Positions 34,257 to 44,413 of a stretch of 64,000 nucleotides of DNA are shown in pieces. Both the position numbers and the translations under genes were made by a program. Origin of the DNA: Proteiniclasticum sp. (GTDB lineage: Bacteria; Bacillota; Clostridia; Clostridiales; Clostridiaceae). Below the pieces are notes generated by a model. It was not told where the DNA came from and ran no database searches. It worked only from the letters and a program-made list of their open reading frames with translations. Positions within the stretch are counted from its first letter, which is position 1; every line of letters starts with the position of its first letter. The stretch is from assembly GCF_003514505.1 (NCBI RefSeq), contig NZ_DOPX01000028.1, forward strand, positions 1-64,000. Reading direction: 5' to 3'.

Positions 34257-36161
34257 TCATTCTGACTGCGGATTTTGCAATGAACCTGCCTCTTTTTCTT
34301 TTCTGCCATGAAAATAGCTGTGGATACTCTTGGCGGTTTCCAGATTGATTCCTGGAGTTTTTTTCAGCTCCTCCACAGATGCCCCTCTTATGGCTTCAAT
34401 GGAGCCAAACTTCATCATAAGATTCTTCCTTCTTCTCTCTCCCACTCGAGGAATATCTTCCAGAATGGAGTGAAGTGTTCTTTTATCCCGTAGAGTTCTA
34501 TGATAGGTGATGGCAAACCGGTGGACTTCGTCCTGGATCCTTGTGAGGAGGTTTCTAGCCTCCTTGCGGTCTCTCAAGCCGTATTCCACATTATTATAGA
34601 TGATGCCTCTTGTCCGATGTGCATCATCCTTCACAAGACCCATAACCGGAATTTCCAGCCCCAGCTCCTGCATCACTTCCAGCGCAATGTTCACCTGCCC
34701 TTTTCCACCGTCCATAATGATCAGATCTGGAAAAATAGAGAACTTTCCGCCCTGGTAATCCAGTTTCTGGGCTTGTATCTCTCGAATCTCATTGAGGCCG
34801 CGCTGAAAACGCCTGGTGAGAATTTCCCTCATAGAATCATAGTCGTTGGCGCCTTTCACGGTTTTGATCTTGAATCTTCGATAGTCGCTCTTTTTAAACT
34901 TGTGATCTTCATAAACCACCATGGTGCCGACAGAATCCACCCCTTGGATGTTCGAGATGTCATAGGCTTCCAGCCTCCGCGGCAGATCCTCCAGCTCCAG
35001 CAGTGTGGCAAGATCCGTTAGAGCTTCCATGTTGCTCTCATACTCGCTGAGGATTTTTTCCTTGAACTGCTCCATGGTGGCTCTGGCATTACTCTCTGCC
35101 AAAGTAAGCATATTGAGCTTCTCTCCTCTTTTGGGTGTGTGGAGCAGAACATTCTTTCCTCTTCTCATCTCCAGCCATTTCTGGAGCACCTCTTCCGTAA
35201 TCTCCACTCTAGTGTAGATACTCTTGGGCACGAAAGCCGTACCGCTGTAATAACTCTTCATAAAATCCATGAGAATGATCTCATCTTCTTCCTTGGCGAA
35301 GCCTTTCAGAATATGGTGCTCTCTGCCCATGAGTTTTCCATCCCGTACATTAAAGACCTGTACGGAGACATCCTCTTCGTCCTTGAAGAGACCAATATAG
35401 TCCTCGTCGTCGATTCTACCTGTGAAAATTTTCTGTTTCTGCACCGTCTTCTCAATGGAAAGCAGTTTGTCCCGAAGTCCTGCAGCACGTTCAAAATCAA
35501 GCTTTTCAGCCGCTTCCATCATCTCATCCTTGAGACTCTTTTTGATTTTCACATCTTTTCCTTCCAGAAGACGGATGATATCTTCGATCATAAAGCCATA
35601 CTCTTCCTTAGAGATGTATCCCGCACAAGGTGCTTTACAAAGACCCAGATGATAATTGAGGCATGGCTTTGTTCTTTCTCCGAACTCCAGAATGATTCTT
35701 TTACAGGTCCGGATGGGATAAATCTTCTTGATGGTATCAAGGGTTTCATGGACCGCTGTGGCATCGGTGTAGGGACCGAAATACCGGTTCCCATCCTTGG
35801 CAAAGGTCCTTGTCACGTAAACCCTTGGAAAATCCTCATTGGTGGTGATCTTAATGAAGGGAAAGTGCTTGTCATCTTTCAGCAGCACATTATATCGGGG
35901 ACTGTATTTTTTAATGAGGTTCATCTCGAGAATCAGCGCTTCCATCTCGCTGTCCGTAAGGATATACTCAAACTCCGCCACTTTACTGACCATGACTCTG
36001 GTTTTTTCCGAGTGGTTTTTGGAGTTCAGAAAATACGACTTCACTCTCTTTTTGAGATTCTTCGCTTTTCCTACATAGATGATCTCACCCAATTCATTTT
36101 TCATAAGGTATACGCCCGGATTATCCGGGAGTATACTCAGCTGATAGTCAAAATCAAACAC
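34257..36161 (-). CDS. uvrC: excinuclease ABC subunit C
   Basis: The 634-aa nuclease makes both incisions in nucleotide excision repair. It has the GIY-YIG domain (GVYLMKNELGEIIYVGKAKN), the UVR motif (AAEKLDFERAAGLRDKL), the RNase H-like second nuclease (AYDISNIQGVDSVGTMVVYE), and C-terminal helix-hairpin-helix motifs (IPRVGERRRKNLMMKFGS). The start is GTG 36161, behind AGGTGAT and four bases after the stop of the PBP gene; an in-frame extension to 36239 lies inside that gene. Tight coupling of uvrC to the FHA-FtsW-PBP genes is unusual. Confidence 0.95.
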   Translation of the reverse strand: MFDFDYQLSILPDNPGVYLMKNELGEIIYVGKAKNLKKRVKSYFLNSKNHSEKTRVMVSKVAEFEYILTDSEMEALILEMNLIKKYSPRYNVLLKDDKHFPFIKITTNEDFPRVYVTRTFAKDGNRYFGPYTDATAVHETLDTIKKIYPIRTCKRIILEFGERTKPCLNYHLGLCKAPCAGYISKEEYGFMIEDIIRLLEGKDVKIKKSLKDEMMEAAEKLDFERAAGLRDKLLSIEKTVQKQKIFTGRIDDEDYIGLFKDEEDVSVQVFNVRDGKLMGREHHILKGFAKEEDEIILMDFMKSYYSGTAFVPKSIYTRVEITEEVLQKWLEMRRGKNVLLHTPKRGEKLNMLTLAESNARATMEQFKEKILSEYESNMEALTDLATLLELEDLPRRLEAYDISNIQGVDSVGTMVVYEDHKFKKSDYRRFKIKTVKGANDYDSMREILTRRFQRGLNEIREIQAQKLDYQGGKFSIFPDLIIMDGGKGQVNIALEVMQELGLEIPVMGLVKDDAHRTRGIIYNNVEYGLRDRKEARNLLTRIQDEVHRFAITYHRTLRDKRTLHSILEDIPRVGERRRKNLMMKFGSIEAIRGASVEELKKTPGINLETAKSIHSYFHGRKEKEAGSLQNPQSE

Positions 36162-36165
36162 TTCA

Positions 36166-37662
36166 TCACCTGTTTTCTGTGTACCAGCGCATGAGCTCTG
36201 TGGCGATGGAGGCAGCTTTTCCGCCACCTGAACCACCATCCAGTACCACCACAGCTACAGCAATCTGAGGATCCTCATAAGGAGCGAAGCCCACAAACCA
36301 GGAATTCACCACCTCGATTTTTGTGCCGTCGGTCTTCTGGTAGAAATCCTGGGCTGTCCCTGTCTTTCCAGCTCCCCGCAGTTTTGCCAAAGCTTTCATG
36401 GTCTCATTTCTGCTGGTATCCACATTATTTTTCATATAGGTTTTCACCGTCTGGGCAGTTTCTGTATCCGCTACAGTATTGTACAGTTTCGGTTCAAACT
36501 TCTCTTTCTGGGTTCCATCGTATTTCAGAACAGAATTCACCATCATCGGTGTCATAAGGTTCCCATCATTGGCTATGGCGGAAGCCACCATGGCCATCTG
36601 AAGCGGAGAGGCCGAAACCCCCGTCTGTCCCACTCCCGAGGCAGCCAATGCACCGTCCTCATTTTTAGGATACTTGGGTGCCTTGGAAGTGCTCATATTG
36701 AGGAAGGGGAAGGACTGCTCCTTATTGAATCCAAACCGCTCCGCCACTTCCGCCAGGGATTCTCCACCAAGCTCGATGGCCAGGGTGCCGAACACCACAT
36801 TGGAGGAAACCGCAAAGGCCTCCTTCAGCTTGATGTTGCCATGGATAGTTCCATTGACGTTGGGCAGATCCTTTCCTACATTGACATCCAGCTTTCCATT
36901 ATCTTTAAAAGTCCTCTCTTCAATGCCATCCAGCTTTTCCAAAGCTGCAAGAAGCGTAATGATCTTATAGGTAGAACCAGGCGCATAACTTCCTCTGGCT
37001 GCAGTGTTTAAGAACACACCATCATCATACTGCTTCTCATTAAGAGATGCATAATTCTCCTTGAGCCCGTTGGGGTCATAGCTGGGTCTGTTCACCATGG
37101 CCAGGATTTCTCCTGTTTTAGGGTTCATGGCCACGATGGCTCCTTTTTCTCCCAATTCATCTCCTAGAAGATCATAGGCTCTCCACTGGAGCTCCTGATC
37201 TAAAGTTGTGACAACGCTGTTTCCTTCTTTGGTTCTGTTTAAAACAGAGGAAGGATCCTTCAGCATCTCCAGAAAGCCTTCCTTAGAAAAATCAAAGACA
37301 AACTCGTCCTTGGTGAGAATGTCATCCAAAGCGTATTCCAGCCCAGTGACCGTATTTCTCTGCTCATACCCAAGGACCTGAGCAAAGGCTTCTGCCCCCT
37401 GATAGATTCTTTTTTGTGTGTTGTCCGACTGCCGTTCACTATAAGTCAGCACTTTTCCATTTCTATCAAAAATTGCGCCTCTTAGTATCTCATTTCTTTT
37501 GGCCTGCTCTCTCACATTTCCAGGTTTTGCAGCAATCTCTTCTGCCTGAACACCATGGAAATAGAGCATATAGCCCATGATACCCATGAAGAGGGCAAGA
37601 ATCACAGCGGAGATGACTTTGATATTTCTGTTCAGTGCTTTTTTTCGTTCCAGTTCATTCAT
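36166..37662 (-). CDS. class B penicillin-binding protein (PBP2/PbpA type)
   Basis: The 498-aa protein has one N-terminal membrane anchor (VISAVILALFMGIMGYMLYF), a dimerisation region starting at RGAIFDRNGKVL, and a transpeptidase domain. Active-site motifs are the Ser nucleophile in APGSTYK, SSN in AVSSNVVFG, and KTG in GAGKTGTAQ. It cross-links peptidoglycan. It is shorter than FtsI/SpoVD and lacks PASTA domains, which matches the actinobacterial PbpA type and short clostridial PBPs. The start overlaps the FtsW/RodA stop by 4 bp, so the pair is probably a coupled glycosyltransferase-transpeptidase complex. Confidence 0.9.
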   Translation of the reverse strand: MNELERKKALNRNIKVISAVILALFMGIMGYMLYFHGVQAEEIAAKPGNVREQAKRNEILRGAIFDRNGKVLTYSERQSDNTQKRIYQGAEAFAQVLGYEQRNTVTGLEYALDDILTKDEFVFDFSKEGFLEMLKDPSSVLNRTKEGNSVVTTLDQELQWRAYDLLGDELGEKGAIVAMNPKTGEILAMVNRPSYDPNGLKENYASLNEKQYDDGVFLNTAARGSYAPGSTYKIITLLAALEKLDGIEERTFKDNGKLDVNVGKDLPNVNGTIHGNIKLKEAFAVSSNVVFGTLAIELGGESLAEVAERFGFNKEQSFPFLNMSTSKAPKYPKNEDGALAASGVGQTGVSASPLQMAMVASAIANDGNLMTPMMVNSVLKYDGTQKEKFEPKLYNTVADTETAQTVKTYMKNNVDTSRNETMKALAKLRGAGKTGTAQDFYQKTDGTKIEVVNSWFVGFAPYEDPQIAVAVVVLDGGSGGGKAASIATELMRWYTENR

Positions 37663-38858
37663 GACGTCGCCTCCTCTGAAATTTTCTGAATGATGCCAAG
37701 GCTGAAGAAAACCGTCAGCATGGAAGTTCCACCGTAGCTGATCAAGGGCAGTGTAATACCTGTCAGAGGAATCATATTCAGCACACCACCGATGATGACA
37801 ATGACCTGCATGGCAATCATCACGGAAAACCCTACTGCAAGAAGGGATGTAAAAGTGGACGTCGCCTTCAGCGCACTTCTGATATTCCGGTAGAACATCA
37901 GAAAATAAATGATGAGAATGAGGAAGGCAAAGATCATGCCGAGCTCCTCCACGATCACCGCAAAGATATAGTCCGATTCACGGACAGGAATATACTGCGG
38001 AGCCCCATGTCCAAGGCCGCTTCCAAAGAGACCACCCGACGCCATGGCATAAAGCCCCTGGACAATCTGATAGCTTTCATTCTGTGCATACTCCCAAGGA
38101 TTTCTCCAGATCATCACACGTCTTCTGATATGGGGAAAGATAAAGTAGCTGAGGACAGCGCCTACAGCACCAATGCCGAAAGAAGCCAGTAAATACTTTA
38201 CCTTGGATGTTGCCGCAAAGATCATGGCGATGCCAATGAAGGCAAAAATCATGGCAGAGCCCAGATCTCTCTGAAGAACCATGAACCCAATGGATACCAG
38301 GACAATGATTCCTGGCTCAATGAGGGATTTCAGCGTCTTGAAATCCTTCAGACTGCTGGCTAGATAAAAAACGAAGAAGATCTTCCCAAACTCCGAGGGC
38401 TGGAAAGAGATAAACCCTAAGTCCACCCAGTTTTTAGCACCATATCGGGTTTCGCCGATGAAGGTGGCCATGGCCATGAAGACCACAGTTCCCACCAGAT
38501 ACAGGTACCTGAACTTCATAAAGCGTTTCAGATCCGGAAGTACGATCACCAGGGAAATATAGGTGCTGATACCGATGATAAACCACAGCACCTGTTTGAT
38601 GGCGATGGAAGGATTCAGTCTGTAAAGTACCGCGATACCAATGACAGGCAGCACCGAAACAAACGTTACAAGGAACTTGTCTCCATTCCCGAAAAATTTA
38701 TTGATGACAAAATGGGCATAGGCAATGAGTACACACATGACCCCTGCCATGACCATGGCCCCGATATCAAATACCGGCTGGAAGATGGCAATATTGAAAA
38801 AGAGCCCAAAAGTTAAAAGAAAAATGGGCATCAGCATTCTGATTTTAGAATCTCTCAT
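37659..38858 (-). CDS. FtsW/RodA/SpoVE-family peptidoglycan polymerase
   Basis: The 399-aa SEDS protein has about ten membrane helices. FQPSEFGKIFFVFYLA, VLQRDLGSAMIFAFIG (catalytic Asp), the extracytoplasmic loop with NESYQIVQGLYAMASGGLFGSGLGHG, and the C-terminal LPLISYGGTSML are family signatures. It polymerises lipid II with its cognate class B PBP, encoded next. Whether it serves elongation, division or sporulation cannot be decided here. It starts 9 bp after the FHA gene. Confidence 0.92.
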   Translation of the reverse strand: MRDSKIRMLMPIFLLTFGLFFNIAIFQPVFDIGAMVMAGVMCVLIAYAHFVINKFFGNGDKFLVTFVSVLPVIGIAVLYRLNPSIAIKQVLWFIIGISTYISLVIVLPDLKRFMKFRYLYLVGTVVFMAMATFIGETRYGAKNWVDLGFISFQPSEFGKIFFVFYLASSLKDFKTLKSLIEPGIIVLVSIGFMVLQRDLGSAMIFAFIGIAMIFAATSKVKYLLASFGIGAVGAVLSYFIFPHIRRRVMIWRNPWEYAQNESYQIVQGLYAMASGGLFGSGLGHGAPQYIPVRESDYIFAVIVEELGMIFAFLILIIYFLMFYRNIRSALKATSTFTSLLAVGFSVMIAMQVIVIIGGVLNMIPLTGITLPLISYGGTSMLTVFFSLGIIQKISEEATS

Positions 38859-38867
38859 GGTATCCTC

Positions 38868-39299
38868 CTAGAGCATTTTCACCTTCATGGTGAGATTGCC
38901 CACTTTAATCACGTCATCTCTCTTGAGATACGTCTTCTGTTTCAGTTTCTTGTCATTGAGAAGGGTCCCATTGGTGGATTCATTGTCCTCAATGACAAAC
39001 CGCCCTTCATGGGGAAAAATCCGGAAATGGTATCCTGAGACATAGGGGTCTTCCAGCACCACTGTATTGTCTTCTTTTCTGCCGAAGGTGGTCTCTTCTT
39101 TGATGTTGAACTTTCCCCCTTCGCTGAGTTTATGATTCTCCCCGGTCCGGAGGATAAGAAGCTGCAGAGCTTTCTCCCTCACAACCTCCTCTCCGCTCAT
39201 GTCTTTTGACATGAGAATCAGAGACCGGATGATGATATATAAAAGAATAAGGACGAAAAAACCTGTAAAAACCAATCCAATAAATCGTTCGATATCCAT
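38868..39299 (-). CDS. membrane-anchored FHA-domain protein
   Basis: The 143-aa protein starts at ATG 39299, seven bases after AAGGAGG; a longer in-frame start at 39323 lacks a site. One N-terminal membrane helix (IGLVFTGFFVLILLYIIIRS) precedes a linker and a forkhead-associated domain: TTFGRKEDNTVVLED, DPYVSGYHFRIFP, EDNESTNGTLLND. FHA domains bind phosphothreonine. Next to ftsW and pbpA this matches the actinobacterial fhaB-ftsW-pbpA arrangement, but without the kinase and phosphatase genes. A link between Ser/Thr phosphorylation and wall synthesis is inferred. Confidence 0.87.
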   Translation of the reverse strand: MDIERFIGLVFTGFFVLILLYIIIRSLILMSKDMSGEEVVREKALQLLILRTGENHKLSEGGKFNIKEETTFGRKEDNTVVLEDPYVSGYHFRIFPHEGRFVIEDNESTNGTLLNDKKLKQKTYLKRDDVIKVGNLTMKVKML

Positions 39300-39450
39300 A
39301 TAAAGCCTCCTTGCACATTGCATTGATATTCCTATTTTACTAGGAAAACATGAAGAATCTTTGAAATCATTCTAAAATTCTGTTAGGACTATTCTACTAG
39401 AAGTCTGAAGAATCTGCCATGAAAGTCATAGAAATACAGAAAAACTAAAG

Positions 39451-39505
39451 AAAAGGCTCCCTCTCCAGGATTAGGTCCGAAGAAATCCGCCCTGGAAAAG
39501 GAGTC
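39451..39505 (-). terminator. uvrA terminator
   Basis: GACTCCTTTTCCAGG and CCTGGAGAGGGAGCC arms pair on the minus strand with a 21-base loop, followed by TTTTCTTT, just after uvrA. Confidence 0.65.
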
Positions 39506-39509
39506 TTTT

Positions 39510-42329
39510 TTACAGCATTTTTTTCAGGTAGAGTCCTGTGTAAGAGTTTTCGTTCATTGCCACTTCTTCCGGTGTGCCCACAGCAAGGAGGGTACCCCCT
39601 TTGTCTCCACCCTCTGGACCCAGATCTATGATATGATCTGCGCATTTGATGATATCGAGGTTATGCTCAATGACGATGACACTATTTCCTAAAGAAACCA
39701 GCTTCTGGAGTATTTCGTTCAGTCTCTTCACATCATCCGTGTGAAGTCCCGTGGTGGGTTCATCCAGAATATAGAGGGTCTGGCCTGTGCTGACTTTAGA
39801 CAGCTCATAGGCGAGCTTGATTCTCTGGGCTTCTCCTCCGGAGAGCTGCGTAGAAGGCTGTCCCATCTTAACGTAGCCCATACCTACATCCATAAGTGTT
39901 TCAATCTTTCTATGGATGGAAGGAAGGTTCTCAAAGAACCGCTCTGCTTCTTCCACGGTCATTTCCAAGACATCTGCGATGTTCTTTCCTTTGTATTTCA
40001 CTTCCAGGGTTTCTCGGTTGTACCGCTTTCCTTTACATACTTCACAGGGTACATAGACATCCGAAAGGAACTGCATTTCAATCTTGATGATTCCGTCTCC
40101 GCTGCAGGCTTCACATCTTCCCCCCTTCACATTGAAGGAGAATCTGCCTGGCTTATAGCCTCTTGCTTTGGCTTCCGGAGTATTGGCATAAAGATCTCTG
40201 ATCTTATCGAAGACGCCTGTATAGGTGGCAGGATTGGAGCGTGGGGTTCTGCCGATGGGGCTTTGGTCAATGTCGATGATCTTATCAATGTATTCGATCC
40301 CCGTCACCGCATCGTGCCTTCCTGGAAGGACTCTTGCCTTGTTCACCTTCCGATGTACGGCTTTATAAAGAATCTCATTGACCAGGGTGGATTTCCCGGA
40401 TCCTGAAACCCCTGTCACGGCCACCAGCTTTCTCAGTGGAAATTCAACGGTGAGGTCCTTCAGATTGTTCTCCTTTGCACCTTTTACAATAATGTGTGTT
40501 CCGTCACCAGGTCTTCTTTCTGAAGGCACCTCAATTTTCATCTCTCCTGTGAGATACTTCGCGGTGATGCTCTTCTTTGATCTCATGACCTGCTTCACCG
40601 TTCCCTTGGCAACCACCTCACCACCGTGCTCTCCTGCACCTGGTCCGATGTCCACAATATAGTCCGCATTTCGGATGGTGTCCTCGTCGTGCTCTACCAC
40701 CACAAGGGTATTCCCGTTGTCCCGTAGCGCTTTCAAGGTTTCAATGAGCTTATCGTTGTCTCTTTGATGAAGCCCGATGGACGGCTCATCCAGAATGTAG
40801 AGCACTCCCATGAGGCTGGAACCAATCTGGGTGGCCAGGCGGATTCTCTGGGCTTCTCCTCCAGAGAGCGTTCCAGCATTTCTGGCCAGATTCAGATAAT
40901 CCAGTCCCACATTCACCAGAAACTGAAGCCTGGCTTCTACTTCTCTCATAATCTGCTCGCCAATCATCACCTGACGCTCCGTGAGCTCATAGCTTCTGAT
41001 GAAGTTCAGCGCTTCCTGAATGCTCATGGTGGTGAACTCAAAGATATTCTTTCCTGCGATGGTCACGGAGAGCACCTCCGGCTTCAGCCTTGCTCCATTA
41101 CAGGTTGGACAGGGGTTGCTGCTCATAAACTGCTCAATCTCGCCCTTGATGTAATCGGAGCAGCTTTCCATATAGCGCCTCTTGAGGTTGTTCACTTCCC
41201 CTTCATAGGCATACATGTATTCTCCTTTGGAATAATTCTTGGTATAGAATACTTTTAGCTTTTTGCCTCTGGTTCCATAAAGAAGAATATCCACAACTTC
41301 ATCGCTTAGATCTTCGATCGGGGTATTGAGATCAAACTTATACTCTTTGGAAAGCGCCTGAAGAATACCATATGTCCAGGAATCTTCCTTCAGTCTGCTG
41401 TCTCCCCAGGAGGCCATGGCCCCATCCATGATGCTTTTTGTTCTGTCTGGAATCACAAGGTTCTCATCGATCTCAAGAAGCGTTCCCAGACCATCACAGT
41501 GCTCACATTTTCCGTAAGGAGCATTGAAGGAGAACAGCCTTGGTTCCAGCTCCTCCAGCCCGATGTTATGCTCTGGGCAAGCGAACTTTTCGGAGAATAT
41601 CTGATCCTCCCCATCGATGACACTGATGATGACGGTTCCTTCCCCCAGTTTCAGCGCCTGCTCTATTGACTCAGTCAGTCTTCCCTTGATATCTTCGCGG
41701 ATGACCAGTCTGTCCACCACTGCTTCAATATTATGTTTCAGGGTCTTTTTCAGATTCACTTCCTCTTCCGTGATGTCCACAATGATTCCGTCAATCCTTG
41801 CTCGGACATATCCGGATTTCTTGATGGTCTCAAAAATCTTTTCGTGCTCTCCCTTTTTCCCTTTGATCATGGGCGCCAGCACATGGATTCTTGTCCTTTC
41901 CGGAAGCTCCATGATCTTATCCACCATCTGGTCCACACTCTGAGAAGAGATCTCCCGGTGGCAGATGGGACAGTGGGGAACACCGAGCCTGGCATAGAGA
42001 AGTCTCAGATAATCATAGATCTCTGTGACGGTCCCCACCGTGGATCTCGGATTTTTCGAAGTGGTTTTCTGATCAATGGCAATGGAAGGGCTGAGTCCTT
42101 CTATGGACTCCACATCCGGTTTGTCCATCTGGCCAAGAAACTGCCTTGCATAGGAAGACAGGGACTCCACATATCTTCTCTGACCCTCCGCATAAAGAGT
42201 GTCAAAAGCCAGAGAAGACTTGCCTGACCCGGATAAGCCCGTCAGAACCACCAGTTTGTCTCTTGGGATCTCCACATCAATATTCTTCAGGTTATTCACT
42301 TTTGCGCCTTTGATGACAATATTTCTCAT
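39510..42329 (-). CDS. uvrA: excinuclease ABC subunit A
   Basis: The 939-aa DNA damage sensor is a dimeric ABC ATPase. Two Walker A motifs (GLSGSGKSSLAFDT and GVSGSGKSTLVNE), two ABC signatures (TLSGGEAQRIRLATQ and QLSGGEAQRIKLAYE) and zinc-binding Cys pairs (CPIC; CEHC; CEAC with CEVC) are present, as is the UvrB-interaction region at its usual place. The start ATG follows TAGGAG. It lies 23 bp behind uvrB and shares its SOS-type promoter. Confidence 0.97.
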   Translation of the reverse strand: MRNIVIKGAKVNNLKNIDVEIPRDKLVVLTGLSGSGKSSLAFDTLYAEGQRRYVESLSSYARQFLGQMDKPDVESIEGLSPSIAIDQKTTSKNPRSTVGTVTEIYDYLRLLYARLGVPHCPICHREISSQSVDQMVDKIMELPERTRIHVLAPMIKGKKGEHEKIFETIKKSGYVRARIDGIIVDITEEEVNLKKTLKHNIEAVVDRLVIREDIKGRLTESIEQALKLGEGTVIISVIDGEDQIFSEKFACPEHNIGLEELEPRLFSFNAPYGKCEHCDGLGTLLEIDENLVIPDRTKSIMDGAMASWGDSRLKEDSWTYGILQALSKEYKFDLNTPIEDLSDEVVDILLYGTRGKKLKVFYTKNYSKGEYMYAYEGEVNNLKRRYMESCSDYIKGEIEQFMSSNPCPTCNGARLKPEVLSVTIAGKNIFEFTTMSIQEALNFIRSYELTERQVMIGEQIMREVEARLQFLVNVGLDYLNLARNAGTLSGGEAQRIRLATQIGSSLMGVLYILDEPSIGLHQRDNDKLIETLKALRDNGNTLVVVEHDEDTIRNADYIVDIGPGAGEHGGEVVAKGTVKQVMRSKKSITAKYLTGEMKIEVPSERRPGDGTHIIVKGAKENNLKDLTVEFPLRKLVAVTGVSGSGKSTLVNEILYKAVHRKVNKARVLPGRHDAVTGIEYIDKIIDIDQSPIGRTPRSNPATYTGVFDKIRDLYANTPEAKARGYKPGRFSFNVKGGRCEACSGDGIIKIEMQFLSDVYVPCEVCKGKRYNRETLEVKYKGKNIADVLEMTVEEAERFFENLPSIHRKIETLMDVGMGYVKMGQPSTQLSGGEAQRIKLAYELSKVSTGQTLYILDEPTTGLHTDDVKRLNEILQKLVSLGNSVIVIEHNLDIIKCADHIIDLGPEGGDKGGTLLAVGTPEEVAMNENSYTGLYLKKML

Positions 42330-42352
42330 ATTTTACTCCTACCTGCGGAAAG

Positions 42353-44350
42353 CTACCCTTTCCTGTTCTTGATCAGTTCTTTCTTCAGTTTGGCAATCTC
42401 ATCTCTGAGATAAGCAGCTTTCTCAAACTCCAGATCTTTGGATGCTTTATACATTTCTGTCTCAAACTTCTTGATGGTTTTCTCCAGCTGTTCTTTATTA
42501 TACTTCACCACATCTTCCAGTGACTCAAATTCCTGCACCTCATCCACAATCTGTGAAATTTCCAGAACTCCACGGATGTCCTTGATGATGGTAGTTGGCG
42601 TGATATGATTCTTCGTATTGTACTCTTCCTGAAGTTTTCTTCTTCGTTCCGTCTCTTTCATGGCCCGGTCCATGGATTTTGTGATGGTGTCCGCATAAAG
42701 AATGACTTTACTCTCACTGTTTCTGGCAGCACGGCCGATGGTCTGAATGAGTGAAGTCTCTGAACGCAAGAACCCTTCCTTGTCTGCATCTAGAATCGCT
42801 ACAAGAGCAACCTCTGGAATATCCAGTCCTTCTCTCAAGAGGTTGATGCCCACAAGCACATCGATCTCACCAAGTCTTAGATCCCTGATGATTCTCATAC
42901 GCTCCATGGTGTCGATATCTGAATGCATATAAGTCACCTTGACCCGCAGCTCCTGGAAATATTTGGTGAGGTCCTCCGCCATTCTCTTTGTCAGCGTAGT
43001 GATGAGGACTCTAAAGCCTTTCTCCACGGTTCTATTGATTTCTCCATAGAGATCATCAATCTGTCCCTTCACAGGGCGTACAATCACCTCAGGGTCCAGA
43101 AGACCTGTGGGTCTTATGATCTGCTCTGCCATGACAGCAGAATGCTCCTTCTCATAAAGTGAAGGTGTGGCAGAGACAAAAAGCACCTGATTGATTTTTT
43201 CTTCAAATTCCTCAAATTTCAGCGGTCTGTTGTCAAAAGCTGATGGCAGGCGGAAACCATATTCCACCAGATTCTGTTTTCTGGACCTGTCTCCTGCATA
43301 CATGGCCCTCAGCTGAGGTAGCGTCACATGACTTTCATCGATAAAGATGAGGAAATCCTCTGGAAAGTAATCCAGAAGGGTCTTCGGTGGTGTATGTGGT
43401 GGTCTTCCATCAAGAATTCTGGAATAGTTCTCGATACCAGAGCAGTATCCCATTTCCATCATCATTTCGATATCAAAGTTGGTCCTCTGTCTCAGACGCT
43501 GGGCTTCCAGAAGCTTATCCTGGCTGTTCAGCTCCCGGACCCTTGCCTCCATCTCTTCCTCAATCTCTTTGATGGCTCGTTGAAGATTCTCATAGGAAGT
43601 GGCAAAGTGGGAAGCAGGGAAAAATACCGTATGGGAAAGTTCATGGAGGATTTCCCCGGTAAGAACGTCAAACTCTCTGATTCTGTCTATCTCATCACCA
43701 AAAAATTCGATACGGACGCCTCGGCTGGACTCGTTGGCAGGAATCACATCGAGAATATCTCCCCGAACCCTGAAGGAACCTCTGGCGAAATCAATATCAT
43801 TTCTTTCATACTGGATCTCAATGAGCTTTCTGATGATATCGTCCCGATCCTTGGTCATACCGGGTCTCAAGGAGATGGAGAGATTCTTGTACTCATCCGG
43901 ATTACCCAGGCCATAAATGCAAGACACAGAGGCGACAATGATGACATCTCTTCGTTCAAACAGAGCCGAAGTCGCAGAGTGCCTCAGTTTATCAATCTCC
44001 TCATTGATGGAGGAGTCTTTTTCAATATAGGTGTCCGTCTGAGCCACATAGGCTTCCGGCTGATAATAATCATAGTACGAAACAAAATACTCCACGGCGC
44101 TGTCTGGAAAGAACTCCCGAAACTCCGAGGTGAGCTGTGCAGCGAGGGTCTTGTTGTGTGCCAGAACCAAGGTGGGTCTTTGGGTTCTTTCAATGATATT
44201 CGCCATGGTGAAGGTCTTACCAGAACCCGTCACCCCTAAAAGTGTCTGTCCTCTGTTTCCACTTTCAATGGAGTTCACCAGTGTGTTTATGGCTTCCGGC
44301 TGATCACCCGTTGGTTTGAATTTTGATGCAATGGTAAAGGTTCCTTCCAA
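42353..44350 (-). CDS. uvrB: excinuclease ABC subunit B
   Basis: The 665-aa helicase-like protein is loaded by UvrA onto damaged DNA. It has Walker A LGVTGSGKTFTMAN, the beta-hairpin region YYDYYQPEAYVAQTDTYIEK, DESH, the helicase motif QTIGRAARN, and the C-terminal UVR motif KDLEFEKAAYLRDEI. The start is TTG 44350, nine bases after GGAGG; an ATG between them is out of frame. The upstream gap carries a probable LexA box. Confidence 0.96.
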   Translation of the reverse strand: MEGTFTIASKFKPTGDQPEAINTLVNSIESGNRGQTLLGVTGSGKTFTMANIIERTQRPTLVLAHNKTLAAQLTSEFREFFPDSAVEYFVSYYDYYQPEAYVAQTDTYIEKDSSINEEIDKLRHSATSALFERRDVIIVASVSCIYGLGNPDEYKNLSISLRPGMTKDRDDIIRKLIEIQYERNDIDFARGSFRVRGDILDVIPANESSRGVRIEFFGDEIDRIREFDVLTGEILHELSHTVFFPASHFATSYENLQRAIKEIEEEMEARVRELNSQDKLLEAQRLRQRTNFDIEMMMEMGYCSGIENYSRILDGRPPHTPPKTLLDYFPEDFLIFIDESHVTLPQLRAMYAGDRSRKQNLVEYGFRLPSAFDNRPLKFEEFEEKINQVLFVSATPSLYEKEHSAVMAEQIIRPTGLLDPEVIVRPVKGQIDDLYGEINRTVEKGFRVLITTLTKRMAEDLTKYFQELRVKVTYMHSDIDTMERMRIIRDLRLGEIDVLVGINLLREGLDIPEVALVAILDADKEGFLRSETSLIQTIGRAARNSESKVILYADTITKSMDRAMKETERRRKLQEEYNTKNHITPTTIIKDIRGVLEISQIVDEVQEFESLEDVVKYNKEQLEKTIKKFETEMYKASKDLEFEKAAYLRDEIAKLKKELIKNRKG

Positions 44351-44384
44351 AACATAGTCCCTCCTTTTTGCTTGTTCCTCATCT

Positions 44385-44413
44385 ATTATACACTTCTCTA
44401 TTTAAAAAGTACA
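44385..44413 (-). promoter_or_regulatory. uvrBA promoter
   Basis: TATAAT at 44385-44390 on the minus strand, 35 bp before uvrB. The -35 position 17 bp upstream falls inside the SOS box and is not close to consensus. Confidence 0.5.

Noticed and set aside
35139..36194. Plus-strand 351-codon ORF
   Set aside because: It is antisense to uvrC, which has all family motifs on the other strand.
43328..44239. Plus-strand 303-codon ORF
   Set aside because: It is antisense to the conserved helicase motifs of uvrB.
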